From positions 186,001 through 250,000 of the forward strand of contig NZ_CP051461.1 of NCBI RefSeq assembly GCF_012584515.1: DNA of 64,000 bases. The letters are read 5' to 3'. The notes below the pieces were generated by a model. It worked only from the letters and a program-made list of their open reading frames with translations, was not told where the DNA came from and did not search any database. Shown piece after piece: positions 56,679-64,000 of the stretch. The DNA is from Polaromonas vacuolata. Its GTDB lineage: Bacteria; Pseudomonadota; Gammaproteobacteria; Burkholderiales; Burkholderiaceae_C. The translations under genes and the position numbers were made by a program. Every line of letters starts with the position of its first letter. The first letter of the stretch is position 1.

Positions 56679-58424
56679 TTAGACGCTGCTGCGCGTGCGG
56701 AAGTGACTTTCCGTTAAATCGCGGTATTCGTATTCAAATTGGGCACCCACACGGCCATAGGTGGCGGATAACTGAATCGCACCCAAGTGTTGGGCCAGCT
56801 GGCCAGTGAACTGCGCCATGTCGACGCCGCTGTTTTCCAGCATGCGCTGGACATAGGGCGTGAATGGACGTCGCAGTGCGCCCAGTGTGAGCTGATTTTT
56901 CTGACCGTTTTCAACCAGCAGGCTGCGCAACTCACGCAAACCACGTTCACTGCTGGGGATGAGTTTTAAGCTATCGCGCAAGTATTCCCATTGCCGGTGC
57001 GCCTGGCTTTCCACGGGTATTGAGATTGTTGCTGGTACGGATGCGGCGGGATGCGGTGGCAGACTGCGTACCGCATCCCGCGTTGGCTCTGCTGGCAAGG
57101 CGTAATCGGTCGCTACATTCATGGCCAAAGCAATGCTGCTAAAAGCATTACGCATGCCGGTGTTGTCGCTAATGAGTTTGTATGTATCGCTGAGATTGCT
57201 TAACTTGTCCTGCAAAGCACAAACCGATATTTGCTTAAGCTGGCCATTCTCTAGGACTTGTTTTTCAACCCACCATTGACCAGGCTGGTAAGCAATCGCA
57301 TGACCTTTTTCTGTGGCGGCATAAACCAATGACAAGTTGGAGACCAGCTCGCCGGCTGCGGTGATTAGGGCTGCAGTAAGCGCCACCATGTTGCTGCCTA
57401 GGCTTTGGTCGTCGCTGACGGTTGACTGCGCTTGGTTGTTGCTACGCCCACCTAGGCGCTCTAGCGACTCTGCTAGCCAGTAATACTGCAGCGCACCGAG
57501 CAACATATAGCCGGCGACATTTAAACCATATTTGCGCGTGTTGAGCTCACTGGCTTGCTGGGCACTGAGTTTGAGCGGCTGGCCGGTGTCGCGGCAGGCT
57601 GGCACCGGTCTGGCGATAGCGCCGCTGCTCAGTTGCAAAAGCGTGTCGCGCATCAAATTGCCAACCGGACTGGCGGCTGCTGCTGCCAGTATTTTCAGCG
57701 CTGGTGAGGCGCTTGGCACTGCGGTCGGATTGCGCAGCGCCACGGCCAGCAGCGTCAAGCCGGTCAGTGTCATGGGTGCATAACTCAGTGCAAAGCGTTT
57801 GCTTCGCTCCAAGGCGTTGGCAGCATGCGGATAAACCAAATCACCCACCGCCGGTCCGAATGCCAAACCTGCGACTACCACCAGACCGGTCGCCGCTGCG
57901 CCTGTGAGCAGTGCAGCACTACCGCCCAATGCGAAACCGGCCATGAGTTTGTTGCTAAGCCCAAGTGCGCTAAGCGCGCTGAGATAACGAAAAGAGCCAA
58001 ACGCCAAGCTGCGCGGCAAACTCACTCGCAGCGCGTTGCCCAGACTTTGGCAGCGGGAGATCGGTTCGGGTTCGGGTTTGGGTTTGGGTTTGGACTCGGG
58101 TTGGTGGTTGACTTGGCGAGTCTGCCAGAGCTGCTCATGCTGCTCAGCGTGCGCCTTCAGTTCGGGGCTGGGCATGTGTAGTTGCACGCTGTGCTCGGCT
58201 TGGGGTCTGAGCAGTTGGGTCAAGGTTTCTTGCTCTTGCCAGTCCAACGGCTCGCCGTCAAAGTAGCGCCGAATTAGCATTAGTGCTTCTAGTGCTTGTG
58301 CTGCCTCAGGTGTGCTGCCGGCGGCCACGGGGCTGGCCGGCTTGCTAGCGTGTGGTGTGTGGATTGCCGCTCGGCTGTAGAACGGCGCAGCCGGTGCAGT
58401 TTGACTCAGGTATATAGGATTCAT
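56679..58424 (-). CDS. Unrecognised 581-aa protein, candidate secreted effector
   Basis: No family recognised. The first 45 residues are Ser, Thr, Pro and Ala-rich without a Sec signal peptide. A helical part follows (EALMLIRRYFDGEPLDWQEQ), then a KPKPKPEPEP linker near residues 112-121. Several hydrophobic segments lie between about 150 and 260 (LGGSAALLTGAAATGLVVVA) and again near 345-375, with a soluble C-terminal third. A disordered polar N-terminus with an internal membrane region resembles some type III effectors. The gene lies in an insertion between lptE and holA. A polytopic membrane protein of other function is equally possible. Confidence 0.6.
   Translation of the reverse strand: MNPIYLSQTAPAAPFYSRAAIHTPHASKPASPVAAGSTPEAAQALEALMLIRRYFDGEPLDWQEQETLTQLLRPQAEHSVQLHMPSPELKAHAEQHEQLWQTRQVNHQPESKPKPKPEPEPISRCQSLGNALRVSLPRSLAFGSFRYLSALSALGLSNKLMAGFALGGSAALLTGAAATGLVVVAGLAFGPAVGDLVYPHAANALERSKRFALSYAPMTLTGLTLLAVALRNPTAVPSASPALKILAAAAASPVGNLMRDTLLQLSSGAIARPVPACRDTGQPLKLSAQQASELNTRKYGLNVAGYMLLGALQYYWLAESLERLGGRSNNQAQSTVSDDQSLGSNMVALTAALITAAGELVSNLSLVYAATEKGHAIAYQPGQWWVEKQVLENGQLKQISVCALQDKLSNLSDTYKLISDNTGMRNAFSSIALAMNVATDYALPAEPTRDAVRSLPPHPAASVPATISIPVESQAHRQWEYLRDSLKLIPSSERGLRELRSLLVENGQKNQLTLGALRRPFTPYVQRMLENSGVDMAQFTGQLAQHLGAIQLSATYGRVGAQFEYEYRDLTESHFRTRSSV
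58063..58092. repeat. (GGTTYG)5 imperfect hexamer repeat within the 581-aa gene
   Basis: Two GGTTCG and three GGTTTG units in tandem on the + strand. They encode the alternating Lys-Pro/Glu-Pro linker on the minus strand, and each unit adds two residues in frame. Confidence 0.85.
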
Positions 58425-58532
58425 AGTTAGCTCCTGGCGGGCGAGCCATTCATAGCTTAGGGTGCAAGCTGGCTCGTTCAGGTAGCGATTAAAGCGTCTG
58501 AATATGAAACGTTTATGACGCTGACTTTCTCC

Positions 58533-59483
58533 TTAACTGCGGGCTAAAGTGCTTTTGCCAAACAAGCTCTCGACTAAGTCAACGGCCAACTCTGCCGTGC
58601 CGTTGCGCAGGTCTAAGGCGGGGTTGAGTTCCATGATGTCAAGCGATCGCATGCAACCAGTGTCGGCAATCATTTCCATGCACAACTGGGCTTCGCGGTA
58701 AGTCGGCCCGCCTCTGACGGCCGTGGCCACGCCGGGAGCGATGGCAGCATCGAGAAAATCTACATCAAAACTCACGTGTAAGTGGGTGTCTTGGTCCATT
58801 CCCGCTAGCGCCCGCACCATGGTTTTTTGCATGCCCATCTCGTCGATGTAGCGCATATCAAACACTTCCAGTGCGGTTTGGCGCACGAATAGCTTCTCAC
58901 CTTCATCAACGCTGCGTATGCCTACTAAGCGCATGACGTCTGGTGCTATGGCTGGTGTTGTGCCGCCTATGCGGGTGAGCTCGGTTGGGCCATGGCCGCA
59001 AAGCACCGCTACTGGCATGCCGTGCAGGTTGCCACTCGGGGTGAGCTGGTTGGTGTTGAAGTCTGTGTGTGCGTCCAGCCACAGCACGCGCAGTTTTTTG
59101 CCGTTTTCCCGGCAGTAGCGCGCCGCTGCACTGACCGAGCCAATACCCAAACAGTGGTCACCACCCAGCAGGATTGGCAGATGACCGGCGCTAAGACTGG
59201 TGTGCATAGCTGTGTGTACGCTTTGATTCCAAGCGCTGACCTCAGCCAGATGTCGATAGCCGTTGACTGCCGCTAGCCAGGGGTTGGTTGGGCCAGCCAA
59301 ATTACCTTGGTCGTTAACCTGTAGACCACGCTTTTGTAACGCTTCACGCAGACCGGCAACGCGCAGCGCTTCCGGCCCCATAGACGCGCCGCGGCTGCCG
59401 GCGCCGACATCAGTGGGCGCACCGATTAAATCGATTAACAGTGTGGCTTTTTGCGCAGTCGCTGCCATGTTCGGTATAGCCAT
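58533..59483 (-). CDS. rocF: Arginase
   Basis: Mn2+-dependent hydrolase converting arginine to ornithine and urea. 316 residues. Metal ligands are in GGDHCLGIGS near residues 107-116, DAHTDFNT near residues 137-144 and SFDVDFLDAAIAPGVAT near residues 239-255. Its start overlaps the ornithine cyclodeaminase stop by one base (TAATG), so the two are cotranslated. Together they convert arginine to proline with release of urea and ammonia. Confidence 0.93.
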   Translation of the reverse strand: MAIPNMAATAQKATLLIDLIGAPTDVGAGSRGASMGPEALRVAGLREALQKRGLQVNDQGNLAGPTNPWLAAVNGYRHLAEVSAWNQSVHTAMHTSLSAGHLPILLGGDHCLGIGSVSAAARYCRENGKKLRVLWLDAHTDFNTNQLTPSGNLHGMPVAVLCGHGPTELTRIGGTTPAIAPDVMRLVGIRSVDEGEKLFVRQTALEVFDMRYIDEMGMQKTMVRALAGMDQDTHLHVSFDVDFLDAAIAPGVATAVRGGPTYREAQLCMEMIADTGCMRSLDIMELNPALDLRNGTAELAVDLVESLFGKSTLARS

Positions 59484-60583
59484 TATTTCGCACTTTCAGT
59501 TGCTATTGCTGGGCTGATTTGCCTCTGCGTGAATGACTGTGGACTGGTCTTGCTTGGCGCGCTAATGAGGCTAAACAAGTCCTTGGGATCGTCCAGTTCT
59601 GGAATCAAATCCAGCTTTATTTTTTCAGCGCTGGCCTGCTGCAAGCGGTACAAATAGCAAAGCGCTGAGTAGTCGTTAAGCGCAAAGCCGACGGAGTCAA
59701 AGATGGTGACTTGCCCCTTGTCAGTACGTCCTGGCGCGGCGCCGCTGATTAAATTGGCAAACTCGGTGACCGCAAAGTCTGCCGGCATTTGCTGAATCTC
59801 GCCTTCTATGCGCGACTGGGGTTCATATTCAACAAACACGCGCGCGTCGGGTCGGCGCAATATGTCGGGGTGTAGCTCGGTTTTACCGGGACAGTCGCCG
59901 CCTACGGCGTTGATGTGCATGCCGGGCTCAATCATCTCAGGCGTGAGCACGACGGACTGGCTTTTATCGGCCGTCAGTGTGGTGACAATGTCGGCGCCTG
60001 CTACTGCCTCTAAGGCCGTGCTACAAATACGAACTTGCAAATTTGGCAGCGCTAGCTGTGCCAGGTTGCGCGCTAGTTTGGCGCTGGCCGCAGCGTCAAT
60101 ATCGTAGAGGCGTAGCTCGTCAATACCTAGCATGTGGACAAAACCCAAGGCTTGAAATTCGCTTTGCGCACCGTTGCCTATCAGCGCCATGATGTGGCTC
60201 TGGGGCCGGGCCAGCCGTTGAGCGGCTAGGGCCGACATGGCGGCAGTGCGCAAGGCGGTGGTCAAAGTTAGTTCTGAAAGTAGCAGCGGATAGCCGGTTT
60301 CCACATCGGCTAATACCCCAAAAGCGGTGACCGTGAGCAGGCCGCGTGCCGTGTTGCCGGGGTGACCATTGACGTATTTGAAAGAATAAAGTCTGCCATC
60401 GCTGGCGGGCATGAGTTCAATTACGCCACCGGGCGAGTAAATGGCGTGCCTAGCGCTTTTGTCAAACGCCGGCCAACGCAGGTAGTCGGCGGCGATTTGT
60501 GCCGCTAAACCTTTGATAAATGCTGCCGGCCCGCTGCGTCTTAGCATGGCTTGAATTTGTTGCACGCCAATGTAGTCGACCAT
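59483..60583 (-). CDS. Ornithine cyclodeaminase
   Basis: NAD-dependent enzyme of the mu-crystallin/OCD family that turns ornithine into proline. 366 residues from the ATG at 60583, which has a GGGAAAA site upstream; an upstream in-frame start at 60637 is less likely. The nucleotide-binding block IMALIGNGAQSEFQALGFVH is near residues 130-149. The substrate region TVFDSVGFALNDYSALCYLY-like sequence lies near residues 305-325, with the conserved Asp in LNDYSAL. It pairs with arginase and is divergent from an Lrp-type regulator. Confidence 0.93.
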   Translation of the reverse strand: MVDYIGVQQIQAMLRRSGPAAFIKGLAAQIAADYLRWPAFDKSARHAIYSPGGVIELMPASDGRLYSFKYVNGHPGNTARGLLTVTAFGVLADVETGYPLLLSELTLTTALRTAAMSALAAQRLARPQSHIMALIGNGAQSEFQALGFVHMLGIDELRLYDIDAAASAKLARNLAQLALPNLQVRICSTALEAVAGADIVTTLTADKSQSVVLTPEMIEPGMHINAVGGDCPGKTELHPDILRRPDARVFVEYEPQSRIEGEIQQMPADFAVTEFANLISGAAPGRTDKGQVTIFDSVGFALNDYSALCYLYRLQQASAEKIKLDLIPELDDPKDLFSLISAPSKTSPQSFTQRQISPAIATESAK

Positions 60584-60652
60584 GATTTTCCCTTTTTGCT
60601 TGGTTTGAATCTTTATTTTCTGCCTCAGGCTTGCCAATTAATAGCCAATGAG

Positions 60653-60683
60653 ATGCGCAATTTGTTGCATAAGTTGCGCAATT
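60653..60683. promoter_or_regulatory. Repeated Lrp-type operator in the divergent promoter
   Basis: TGCGCAATT occurs at 60654-60662 and again at 60675-60683, 21 bp apart, about two helical turns. TTGCATAA lies between them. The repeats sit between the ornithine cyclodeaminase and Lrp genes, as expected for a multimeric Lrp/AsnC regulator. Confidence 0.6.
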
Positions 60684-60717
60684 AGTCAGCACTAGCTGGC
60701 GTTTTGCGGCCTAAGAT

Positions 60718-61146
60718 ATGCGCATGGATGACACTGACCGCCAACTGCTCTCCCACTTGCGTGAGAATTCCCGTACCTCGGTGGCATCGCTGGCATTGCG
60801 GCTCAAAGTCTCGCGCGGCACAGTGCAAAACCGCCTCGCCAAGTTAGAAGCCGATGGCACTATCACTGGTTACACCGTGCGCCTTAAACCGCAGGCCGAA
60901 GCGCATAAAATCCGGGCTTTTATGTCGGTGGCTGTGGTGGGTAACCGCACTGATGCCGTACTCTCGGCGCTTCGCGGCGACCCAGCGGTGAGCGGTTTGC
61001 ACAGCACCAATGGACGCTGGGATATAGTCGCCGAACTGCAGGCTGATAGCCTCGAAGCCTTTGACCGCGTGCTCAGCCGCATCCGCCTGTTAGAGGGCAT
61101 TGCCAACACCGAGACCAGCTTGCTGCTGTCAACCAGCAAACTCTAG
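60718..61146 (+). CDS. Lrp/AsnC-family transcriptional regulator
   Basis: Regulator of 142 residues. The HTH is near residues 20-45 (TSVASLALRLKVSRGTVQNR) and the RAM effector domain follows (VSGLHSTNGRWDIVAELQAD). It is divergent from the ornithine cyclodeaminase/arginase operon and probably responds to arginine, ornithine or a related amino acid. The start is ATG 60718 or the ATG two codons later. Confidence 0.92.
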   Translation: MRMDDTDRQLLSHLRENSRTSVASLALRLKVSRGTVQNRLAKLEADGTITGYTVRLKPQAEAHKIRAFMSVAVVGNRTDAVLSALRGDPAVSGLHSTNGRWDIVAELQADSLEAFDRVLSRIRLLEGIANTETSLLLSTSKL

Positions 61147-61174
61147 TCCTGCCTTTTTTAGTCTGAAATAAACC

Positions 61175-62260
61175 ATGAATCCAGTCCCGGCCCAACTGCA
61201 GGAGCACCTGTCTCGCGGCCTTAAAAGTCTCTACACGCTTTACGGCGACGAGCCGCTCTTGATACAAGAATATGCTGATGCCCTCCGGCTTGCAGCACGC
61301 GCCCAAGGCTTTACCGAGCGCACCGTACACGTCGTAGCCGGTGCGCATTTTGATTGGAGCGAAGTGCTCGCCAGCGGCGGTTCTTTGAGCTTGTTTGCGG
61401 ATAAACAAATCATTGAAATCCGTGTTCCTAGCGGCAAGCCCGGTAAAGACGGTAGTGCTGCGCTGCAGACCATCGCCCAGCGCGCTCAAGGCGACGACAC
61501 TACGCTCACGCTAATACTTTTGCCTAAACTCGACGCGGCAACCACCAAAGGGGCTTGGTTTGGTGCGCTAGAAAGTGCTGGCGCTTGTGTCCGCTTTGAT
61601 CCCGTTGACAGGCGTAATCTGCCGCAGTGGTTGAGCCAGCGTTTGCAGCAACAGGGTCAGCGTGTCGAGGCTGGTGAGGCCGGTCAGCGTACGCTGCAAT
61701 TTTTTGCCGATAGGGTGGAGGGCAATTTGCTCGCCGCGCACCAAGAAATCCAAAAGCTAGTACTGCTTTATCCGCCAGACGCAGGCGGCGATGTACTCAC
61801 TTTTGACCAGATCGAAAACGCGGTGCTTAACGTGGCGCGCTATGACGTCTTTAAACTCGCCGAAGCAGTCCTAGGCGGCCAAACTATGCGTGTGGCTCGC
61901 ATGCTAGACGGCCTTCAGGCCGAAGGCGAGTCAGAGGTGCTGGTGCACTGGGCCTTAGCTGAAGACATTCGCAGCATGAAACGCGTGAAAGACGCCATCG
62001 CTCAAGGCCGGCCCATGCCCATGGCATTGCGAGAAAACCGTGTTTGGGGTGTAAAAGAAAAACTTTTTGAGCGTGCCCTGCCGTTAATCAGTGACCTGAG
62101 TCTGGCTAATTTGCTGCATGCGGCGCACAAGGTCGACGGCATAGTTAAAGGCCTTAAACAGCCCGATTGGCCGGCCGATGGCTGGCAGTCGCTGCACCGG
62201 CTAGCTGGGATGGTTTGCGAGCAATGTGCGGCACCTGCACTGTCATCGCGCAGGCGTTAA
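61175..62260 (+). CDS. holA: DNA polymerase III delta subunit HolA
   Basis: Clamp-loader subunit of 361 residues. The N-terminal part has LYTLYGDEPLLIQEYADALR. RVEGNLLAAHQEIQKLVLLY lies near residues 177-196 and a C-terminal helical domain follows. It opens the beta clamp. In related genomes it follows lptE directly; here the arginase and unknown genes intervene. It is 46 bp before proA. Confidence 0.95.
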   Translation: MNPVPAQLQEHLSRGLKSLYTLYGDEPLLIQEYADALRLAARAQGFTERTVHVVAGAHFDWSEVLASGGSLSLFADKQIIEIRVPSGKPGKDGSAALQTIAQRAQGDDTTLTLILLPKLDAATTKGAWFGALESAGACVRFDPVDRRNLPQWLSQRLQQQGQRVEAGEAGQRTLQFFADRVEGNLLAAHQEIQKLVLLYPPDAGGDVLTFDQIENAVLNVARYDVFKLAEAVLGGQTMRVARMLDGLQAEGESEVLVHWALAEDIRSMKRVKDAIAQGRPMPMALRENRVWGVKEKLFERALPLISDLSLANLLHAAHKVDGIVKGLKQPDWPADGWQSLHRLAGMVCEQCAAPALSSRRR

Positions 62261-62306
62261 ATCGGGTATTGGGTAAAGCCTGCTGCGATTGCGGCAAAAT
62301 GGTGAA

Positions 62307-63680
62307 ATGAATTCGCCCATCGCTACTGCGTCAAGCTCGCTTACCCCCACTAGTGGCTTGTTAGAGTCTGCCGCTGTTATCGACGACCTAGCAATCCAGG
62401 ATTTGTCACAGTTTATGAGCGCCATGGGTGGTCGTTCCAGAGCTGCTGCTACTGTGGCCGCGCGTGCACCCAGCGCCGTCAAAACGCAGGCCTTGCTAAA
62501 ACTCGCCGAACTGCTGCGCGCCAATCGCCAGCCACTGGCCGAAGCCAATCAGCGCGATTTAGCGCGGGCAGAAACGGCGGGTCTTTCCGGCCCTATGTTG
62601 GATCGACTCAAACTCACCGAAAAAATCATTGACACCGTAGCGCTGGGCTGTGAGCAACTCGCTACCATGCACGACGTGATTGGCGAGATCAGTGGCATGA
62701 AACAGCAGCTTAGTGGCATACGCGTAGGCCAAATGCGCGTGCCGCTAGGTGTATTTGGCATGATTTACGAAAGTCGGCCAAATGTGACGATTGAGGCGGC
62801 GTCGTTAGCGATTAAAAGCGGCAACGCTTGCATTTTGCGCGGTGGCTCAGAAGCCATAGAGTCCAACAAGGCCTTGGCTTTGTTGGTGCGCCAGGCCTTA
62901 GTCGCCGTCAACTTGCCCGCCGATGTGGTGCAACTCGTGCCCACCACCGACCGCGCTGCCGTCAGCCTGTTAATCACCATGCCCGAGTTTGTGGATGTGA
63001 TTATTCCGCGCGGCGGGAAAGGGTTGATAGAGCGCGTCAGCCGCGAGGCCAGAGTGCCGGTGATCAAGCATCTTGATGGCAATTGCCACGTATACGTTGA
63101 CGCGCCTTGCGACATCGCCATGGCGGTCAAAATTGCCGACAACGCCAAGACACAAAAATACAGTCCTTGCAACGCCGCTGAGAGTTTGCTGGTAGCCGAA
63201 GGCGTGGCGGAAGAATTTTTACCGCTTATCGCTGCCGTCTACGCCGCCAAAGGTGTTGAGATGCGCTGCGATGCGGCGGCCGCCAAAATCTTGCGCGCGC
63301 AACCGGGGCTGGCCGCTTCTGCCCACATCACACTAGCCAGCGAGCAGGACTGGTTTGAGGAATACCTCGCGCCCATCATCAGCATCAAAATCGTGGCGGA
63401 TGTGGCGGCGGCAATTGCCCACATCAACCATTACTCCAGCCACCATACCGATGCCATACTCACCCGAGACCATATGCATGCACAGCAATTTTTGCGCGAA
63501 GTCGACTCAGCCAGTGTGATGGTCAATGCCAGCACGCGCTTTGCCGATGGCTTTGAGTTTGGTTTGGGCGCAGAAATCGGTATCAGCACAGATAAATTCC
63601 ACGCCCGTGGCCCAGTCGGCATTGAAGGCCTGACTTCGCTTAAGTACGTGGTGTTAGGCCAAGGTGAGGTGCGCGGCTAA
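62307..63680 (+). CDS. proA: Gamma-glutamyl phosphate reductase ProA
   Basis: Second step of proline synthesis from glutamate. 457 residues from ATG 62307 (MNSPIA); an in-frame TTG at 62289 is not preferred. The catalytic cysteine is in [15 protein letters not shown], near residues 287-301. [20 protein letters not shown] and [18 protein letters not shown] are conserved blocks. The N-terminal 40 residues are longer than in E. coli. Confidence 0.95.
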   Translation: MNSPIATASSSLTPTSGLLESAAVIDDLAIQDLSQFMSAMGGRSRAAATVAARAPSAVKTQALLKLAELLRANRQPLAEANQRDLARAETAGLSGPMLDRLKLTEKIIDTVALGCEQLATMHDVIGEISGMKQQLSGIRVGQMRVPLGVFGMIYESRPNVTIEAASLAIKSGNACILRGGSEAIESNKALALLVRQALVAVNLPADVVQLVPTTDRAAVSLLITMPEFVDVIIPRGGKGLIERVSREARVPVIKHLDGNCHVYVDAPCDIAMAVKIADNAKTQKYSPCNAAESLLVAEGVAEEFLPLIAAVYAAKGVEMRCDAAAAKILRAQPGLAASAHITLASEQDWFEEYLAPIISIKIVADVAAAIAHINHYSSHHTDAILTRDHMHAQQFLREVDSASVMVNASTRFADGFEFGLGAEIGISTDKFHARGPVGIEGLTSLKYVVLGQGEVRG

Positions 63681-63828
63681 TCAACAGAGATATAACCCAG
63701 CGACAGTCTCTGGTACGCCTTGCAAGCCAACCGAATTGCCCCAACATCTTAAAAAAAATAGTCGTCCAGCTGCTGGCTTGATAACAAAATTTACAATAAC
63801 CTCAATCCCCGCATCTGAAAGTGACAGC

Positions 63829-64000
63829 ATGGTTCCGCACCTTATTACCGCATTGAATGTCCCCATTAACGAGCTTGAGCAACGCATTCTTGACTCCATG
63901 CCGGCTATCGAGCGCTGGTTTCGGCTCGAATGGATGGAACACACACCACCGTTTTACAGCTCTGTTGATGTTCGCAACGCGGGCTTTAAGCTCGCGCCAG
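63829..64000 (+). CDS. gshA: Glutamate-cysteine ligase (N-terminus only)
   Basis: The frame opens MVPHLITALNVPINELEQRI and continues with ERWFRLEWMEHTPPFYSSVD to the window end. This matches the start of the betaproteobacterial glutamate-cysteine ligase family, the first enzyme of glutathione synthesis. 57 codons are visible and the rest lies beyond base 64000. Confidence 0.88.
   Translation, partial: MVPHLITALNVPINELEQRILDSMPAIERWFRLEWMEHTPPFYSSVDVRNAGFKLAP

Overview
The window looks like a chromosome segment of a betaproteobacterium, most likely Burkholderiales close to Comamonadaceae. The housekeeping gene content and order support this: lipA-lipB-DUF493-dat, atpIBEFHAGDC, a three-gene pntAA-pntAB-pntB set, hpf-ptsN-hprK, fur/bamE-dapB, leuS-lptE, holA-proA and a beta-type gshA. 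The family is inferred from protein character and synteny, not from a database search.

Layout. 1-3.4 kb, minus strand: lipoate genes, a D-amino-acid aminotransferase and a CopD-like membrane protein. 3.7-11.2 kb: the complete F1Fo ATP synthase operon, closed by a hairpin terminator. 11.3-14.6 kb: an NTF2-like protein, a YheT-type hydrolase, a conserved unknown, a diheme cytochrome c and tRNA-Arg(CCG).

14.6-33.8 kb is an AT-richer accessory island. It starts with an IS256-family transposase remnant split by an IS30-family element (copy 1). Next come a STAS anti-anti-sigma factor and an ECF sigma factor, a pairing like the BtrV/BtrS regulators of the Bordetella type III secretion system (T3SS). 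A small gene follows, broken near its 3' end by IS30 copy 2. Then a tightly packed T3SS operon runs: tip-like protein, SycD-type chaperone, two translocators, second chaperone, TPR protein, sctI, sctJ, sctK, sctL, sctN, sctO, sctP, sctQ. The operon is damaged: sctI has an in-frame TAA 32 codons before its natural end, and sctQ is cut by IS30 copy 3. Genes for the export gate (sctR, S, T, U, V), secretin, outer ring and a recognisable needle are absent. Beyond copy 3 lie a hexanucleotide repeat, a large SAM methyltransferase and, just upstream of it on the same strand, a CesT-family chaperone. This resembles a chaperone-effector pair. The locus therefore looks like a T3SS being dismantled by point mutation and IS insertion, unless the missing parts lie elsewhere and the stop is bypassed.

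34-48 kb is core again: a MipA-type outer-membrane protein, mnmA, a Nudix hydrolase, a LysR regulator divergent from mmsA, proton-translocating transhydrogenase, fadD, an MTA/SAH nucleosidase, corA and a patatin-like phospholipase. 48-64 kb: hpf-ptsN-hprK, fur, bamE-dapB-exbB-exbD, leuS-lptE, then an insertion (56.6-61.1 kb) separating lptE from holA. That insertion carries an unrecognised 581-residue protein with effector-like layout and an arginase/ornithine cyclodeaminase operon with a divergent Lrp-type regulator. holA, proA and the start of gshA end the window.
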